Shown here in pieces: positions 61,040 to 64,000 of a stretch of 64,000 nt of DNA. The translations under genes were made by a program, and so were the position numbers. Each line of letters starts with the position of its first letter. The stretch's first letter is position 1. Under the pieces are notes generated by a model. That model saw nothing but the letters and a program-made list of their open reading frames with translations. It was not told the origin of the DNA and ran no database searches. The stretch is from Rhodamnia argentea (lineage: Eukaryota > Streptophyta > Magnoliopsida > Myrtales > Myrtaceae), in the NCBI RefSeq assembly GCF_020921035.1, contig NC_063160.1, forward strand, positions 14,535,095-14,599,094, read 5' to 3'.

Positions 61040-61590
61040 TTTTTTTTATATCGAAAAGCGAAACATTTTATTCATGAAACGATAAATAGGATAACATGAG
61101 TCATGTGTTTCTGAAACATGAAAGATCCCATAAACATAGAGGTGGTTTTACGGTAGAGCTTTCTTGCGGAGAGACTCGGCTATCCGGTCCGCCACTTGAT
61201 TTGATTCGCGTGGGCAGGAGGTCAACCGAACAGGTTTGGACCGGGCTAAGTTATCCTTGCATTCCTCCACGACGGCCTGTAGCTCCCATGGGCCCGAAGT
61301 TTGGCCCGATAAGAATGATAACCAAAGAGAAGCAATCAGAACACACGCCCACTCGCAGATCATTATTCCTCCACAGATCAGTTCCCTCTTCTTAGTACAG
61401 TAGGGCTGCACGCAGGGCGAGGGTTTCAACTTCCAGTGCCGAGGATTCTCCAACGATACAGAGTAGTTCATAAGGGGACCGATCCTGCGAATGGCTTGAT
61501 TGAACCGTAGAATTACCTTCGGGATTGTAGCTGTTTCACCTGATCTGACAGCCCGAGCACCGATCCAATACGGGCACACACTCATTCGAG
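61040..61590 (-). pseudogene. Decayed 3' end of a LINE-type retrotransposon (RNase H remnant)
   Basis: On the minus strand, SALEVETLALRAALL and, in another frame, LTSCPRESNQVADRIAESL match the start and end of the RNase H-like domain carried by many plant LINEs (a Glu after 'ALE', then the NQVAD helix). A frame change and stops between them show decay. Downstream on that strand are AATAAA and an A-rich run (61040-61052 region), as expected for a retroposed 3' end. Probably 5'-truncated at insertion. It lies just upstream of the PIG-H leader. Confidence 0.65.
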
Positions 61591-61628
61591 TCTGAAAATT
61601 GGTGACGCAGAAATCAAACGTGGGTTGG

Positions 61629-61778
61629 CTCTCTCTCTCTCTCTCTCCGCATCTTCAAGAAATTTTTGGTTGATTTCGCGGACATCATCGCAGACCAATC
61701 CTCAAATTTCCAGTGCAAGGCAGCCCTTCGCCCCCCCCTTGCTGCCTTCACGTCATAATCTCGCGGCATTTGTGATCT
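61629..61778 (+). promoter_or_regulatory. Probable non-coding first exon (5' UTR) of PIG-H
   Basis: Contains a (CT)n tract (61629-61648) typical of leaders in this window, and ends with a good donor, GTGAGT, at 61779. The matching acceptor CCATGCAG is at 62621-62628, giving a leader intron of about 850 bases. Transcription start not located. Confidence 0.5.
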
Positions 61779-62669
61779 GTGAGTACTTCACCCGGTTGAT
61801 GGGTTTCCGTGGTTCTTGATTGTACATTCTTTTGGTAGTTCCGGCTACGCACATCTCTCTGTTTGACGAAATGCCCCAGAGGCAGTCGGGATATGATCCT
61901 CTACTGTAGTTTCGTGGGACCTAGTTGAACCGCAACGTGCTTCCTTGTGGTGACGAAGTAAAGTGACGGCTATGTGCTGAACGGGAAAGAATTGTTCAGC
62001 TTTGATTACCACCTGGGAGCTCTCCAGCTTATTTTAGTAGATTCTTTTTGTAGTTGATTGGGCGGAGAAGAGAGCTTGATGGCAACCAAAAGATGTTTTG
62101 AGTTCATGCCGCAATGCACTCGGCAATCTAAGTTCTGACACTGGTCGGTGGGAAAATTGGTTAAGAAAGGCTTTGGGGGGTTTATACTGTTTTTTTGGTT
62201 AGGTTCTGATGAACACTTAAAGTTAATTTCATTAATGCAGCAGGATATGGGAAATCAGGTAGGAAAAACCCGGGGTTGGGAGGATTGTGCTAGATCTTTA
62301 GTACCAAATGTCAAGCGTTTCTAGTGGAAGCTTATAGGAGGAAAATTATGTTCCTGTCTGAATCACCACCTCTTATTCTAGAGAATTTGGATATCTCAAG
62401 TTTCAACTCATTCTTATATTCTGACATATCTATCTGGGTGATTGCTTTGGTCCTCATCTTCTTCATCTTTGATTTCATGTGATTTACTTGGAAATACATA
62501 GAAAGCTCTACTTTGATAGCAGACCTGACAATTTGATGCTTTTCGTTATTTCATATAGCCAAACTGTTATAAGCTTTTGTTAACATGTTGTGGACCTCTA
62601 AGGTTACAGTGTCTTTTACTCCATGCAGGTGGAACGTGAAACCATTTGACTGGTGATGAACCCACATTA

Positions 62670-63598
62670 ATGGGAGAAAATTCATCTGCCCATGGAAAAT
62701 ATACGTATTTCCATGACCAGAAGTATCCCCATGAAGCAATCGACGTCCACCACATTGAGGTCCGAAGTAACGGTGCAAAGGGTGTTTTTGTCTCTCTCCT
62801 TGCTGCCACCATCGTGGGGAATGCGTTCTATCTTCTCCTCGTCAAGGTGCATCAGTGTCTAGTCAGTGTTTAGTTTAATTGGTGAAATGAAGTGCCCTTG
62901 CTCTTAATGTATTGAACCTGAATGCCTTTTAATGCTGTAGTATTGGTTATAAGTCTGTTTGATTTTTTTTGTCTTTTTTTTGTTTTTTGAGACTCTTGGG
63001 TTTGAAATCAGACTTTCATTTAATCTTAGGTACTTTAAATCTTTAAAACTGCGTGCATACTTGCACTCGAAGTCACCTTATTTGTTCCAATTCTCTTTTT
63101 AGTTTGGTGGGAAACTCAAAAGGAGTCCTTTGGTTTTGCTTAAAGCCAAACCCGACACACCTATTGTAGATGACTGTAGTTTGCAACAAAGAGTTCTGCC
63201 ATCGTCTAATCAACCTATTATAGAAATATTTGAAGTTTAGAATGACTATTAGTATATCATAATTGTTCCAGTTCAGTCTAGTTGTTTTTATGTGGTATCA
63301 TACTGAAGATGGATCAGTAGACTCATGATGGTTGTTCTATATTGTTATATTTCTTCTTTTGTTCATGTGACAGGAGAAATCAGTTACTCTTATTTTCTCA
63401 AGCATCCTTTTGTGGGCATTTCTAAGAAAATTGTTGCTCGGGAAACCTGTTAAGAAAGGTCAGAGGAACCCTGGTCCTGTCTACTCTCATGTGGTCTTAT
63501 CGTATTGGTTTTGCATCTGACATCATTTTAATTGATAATTCAGAATCTGTGGTGATTATGCCAACTCTTGGAGTACAGCTTGAAACTGTCTATCTGAG
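62670..63598 (+). CDS. PIGH: PIG-H, GPI-GlcNAc transferase subunit (5' part, runs off the window)
   Basis: Exons seen: 62670-62846, 63374-63458, 63544-63598; the last ends in phase 2, so at least one more exon lies beyond 64000. The first 105 residues are visible. They include YTYFHDQKYPHEAIDVHHIEV, a hydrophobic hairpin made of GVFVSLLAATIVGNAFYLLL and TLIFSSILLWAFL, then KPVKKESVVIMPTLGVQLET, the conserved PIG-H core. PIG-H is a small subunit of the ER complex that moves GlcNAc from UDP-GlcNAc to phosphatidylinositol, the first step of GPI-anchor synthesis. The ATG at 62670 is the first in frame after the leader-intron acceptor at 62628. No continuation exon could be recognised between 63599 and 64000. 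Confidence 0.88.
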
Positions 63599-64000
63599 GT
63601 ACTTCTGTTTCCTGTGTACTAATATGCAATTTAATTGTGGGTTACACGAAGAATTCGTTTCTAGCTGATGACTTGAGATCTCTACCTTCTGGTGTTATAT
63701 TGGATGGAAATAGTAGGTTCTAGATGCTTAACGTTTATGCTGGATCATATCAGGATTCGTGAAAATTATACGCTAGTTTAAGAGTACATGAAGTATGGTT
63801 CTAAAATGAGGAGGGTACATATGTTTGGTCGATTGTCGGAACTGAGATCAAGCAGTTACTCTGCATTTTCTCTCCTGGAAGGCTGGAACGGCAAGTGGCA
63901 GCCAATTCTTTTCATTCGTCCTCTCTTTGTGTGCGCACTTGTGAATCTAGGAATTGCGAAGAAGCATTGTCAGATCTTTAAATGCGTTGGCTGGTCATTT

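Overview
This is a nuclear plant window, most likely a woody dicot. The genes are intron-rich with AT-rich introns. Many leaders carry (CT/GA)n microsatellites, the intergenic DNA is full of small MITE-like elements, and every recognisable protein belongs to a conserved land-plant family. The repeat style would fit a rosid such as a member of the Myrtales, but that is only an impression. I see no bacterial, organellar or viral block, and no tRNA, rRNA or CRISPR.

Layout: (1) 1627-8274, minus: a 14-exon poly(A) polymerase/CCA-transferase-like gene. (2) 8.3-12.2 kb: a repeat-rich stretch with two small DNA transposons, a foldback element and the decayed 5' end of a duplicated copy of the next gene. 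(3) 12242-13048, plus: an intronless single C2H2 zinc-finger gene with EAR-like repression motifs. (4) 14979-24374, plus: a 20-exon SAC6/7/8-type phosphoinositide phosphatase. Reading its exons in phase exposes an AT-AC, U12-type intron and a GC-AG intron. (5) 25963-27072, minus: a cis-prenyltransferase of the dolichol type with a long internal insertion, convergent with (4). (6) 29.7-34.9 kb: repeats, including several Tourist-like MITEs. (7) 34954-38574, minus: a six-exon receptor-like cytoplasmic kinase. (8) 38.6-42.6 kb: foldback repeats and unassigned DNA. (9) 42643-48424, minus: Rab escort protein. It is head to head, 253 bp apart, with (10) 48678-50997, plus: an NTPCR/THEP1-type nucleoside-triphosphatase. 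(11) 51-56.8 kb: repeats with a likely solo LTR, then a tandemly repeated promoter region in front of (12) 56784-59741, plus: a WOX13-type homeobox gene. (13) A LINE RNase H remnant, then 62670 to the window edge, plus: the 5' part of PIG-H, a GPI-anchor synthesis subunit.

The genes do not form one pathway. Several serve membrane traffic or the ER: SAC phosphatase (PI4P), cis-prenyltransferase (dolichol), Rab escort protein (Rab prenylation) and PIG-H (GPI anchors). That is probably coincidence. I found no new multi-gene system. The most unusual signals are the two non-canonical introns in one gene, the repeated WOX13 promoter, the zinc-finger gene with its upstream relic, and the insertion in the cis-prenyltransferase. 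Exon boundaries come from hand-reading splice sites, reading phase and family resemblance; no transcript or database was consulted.
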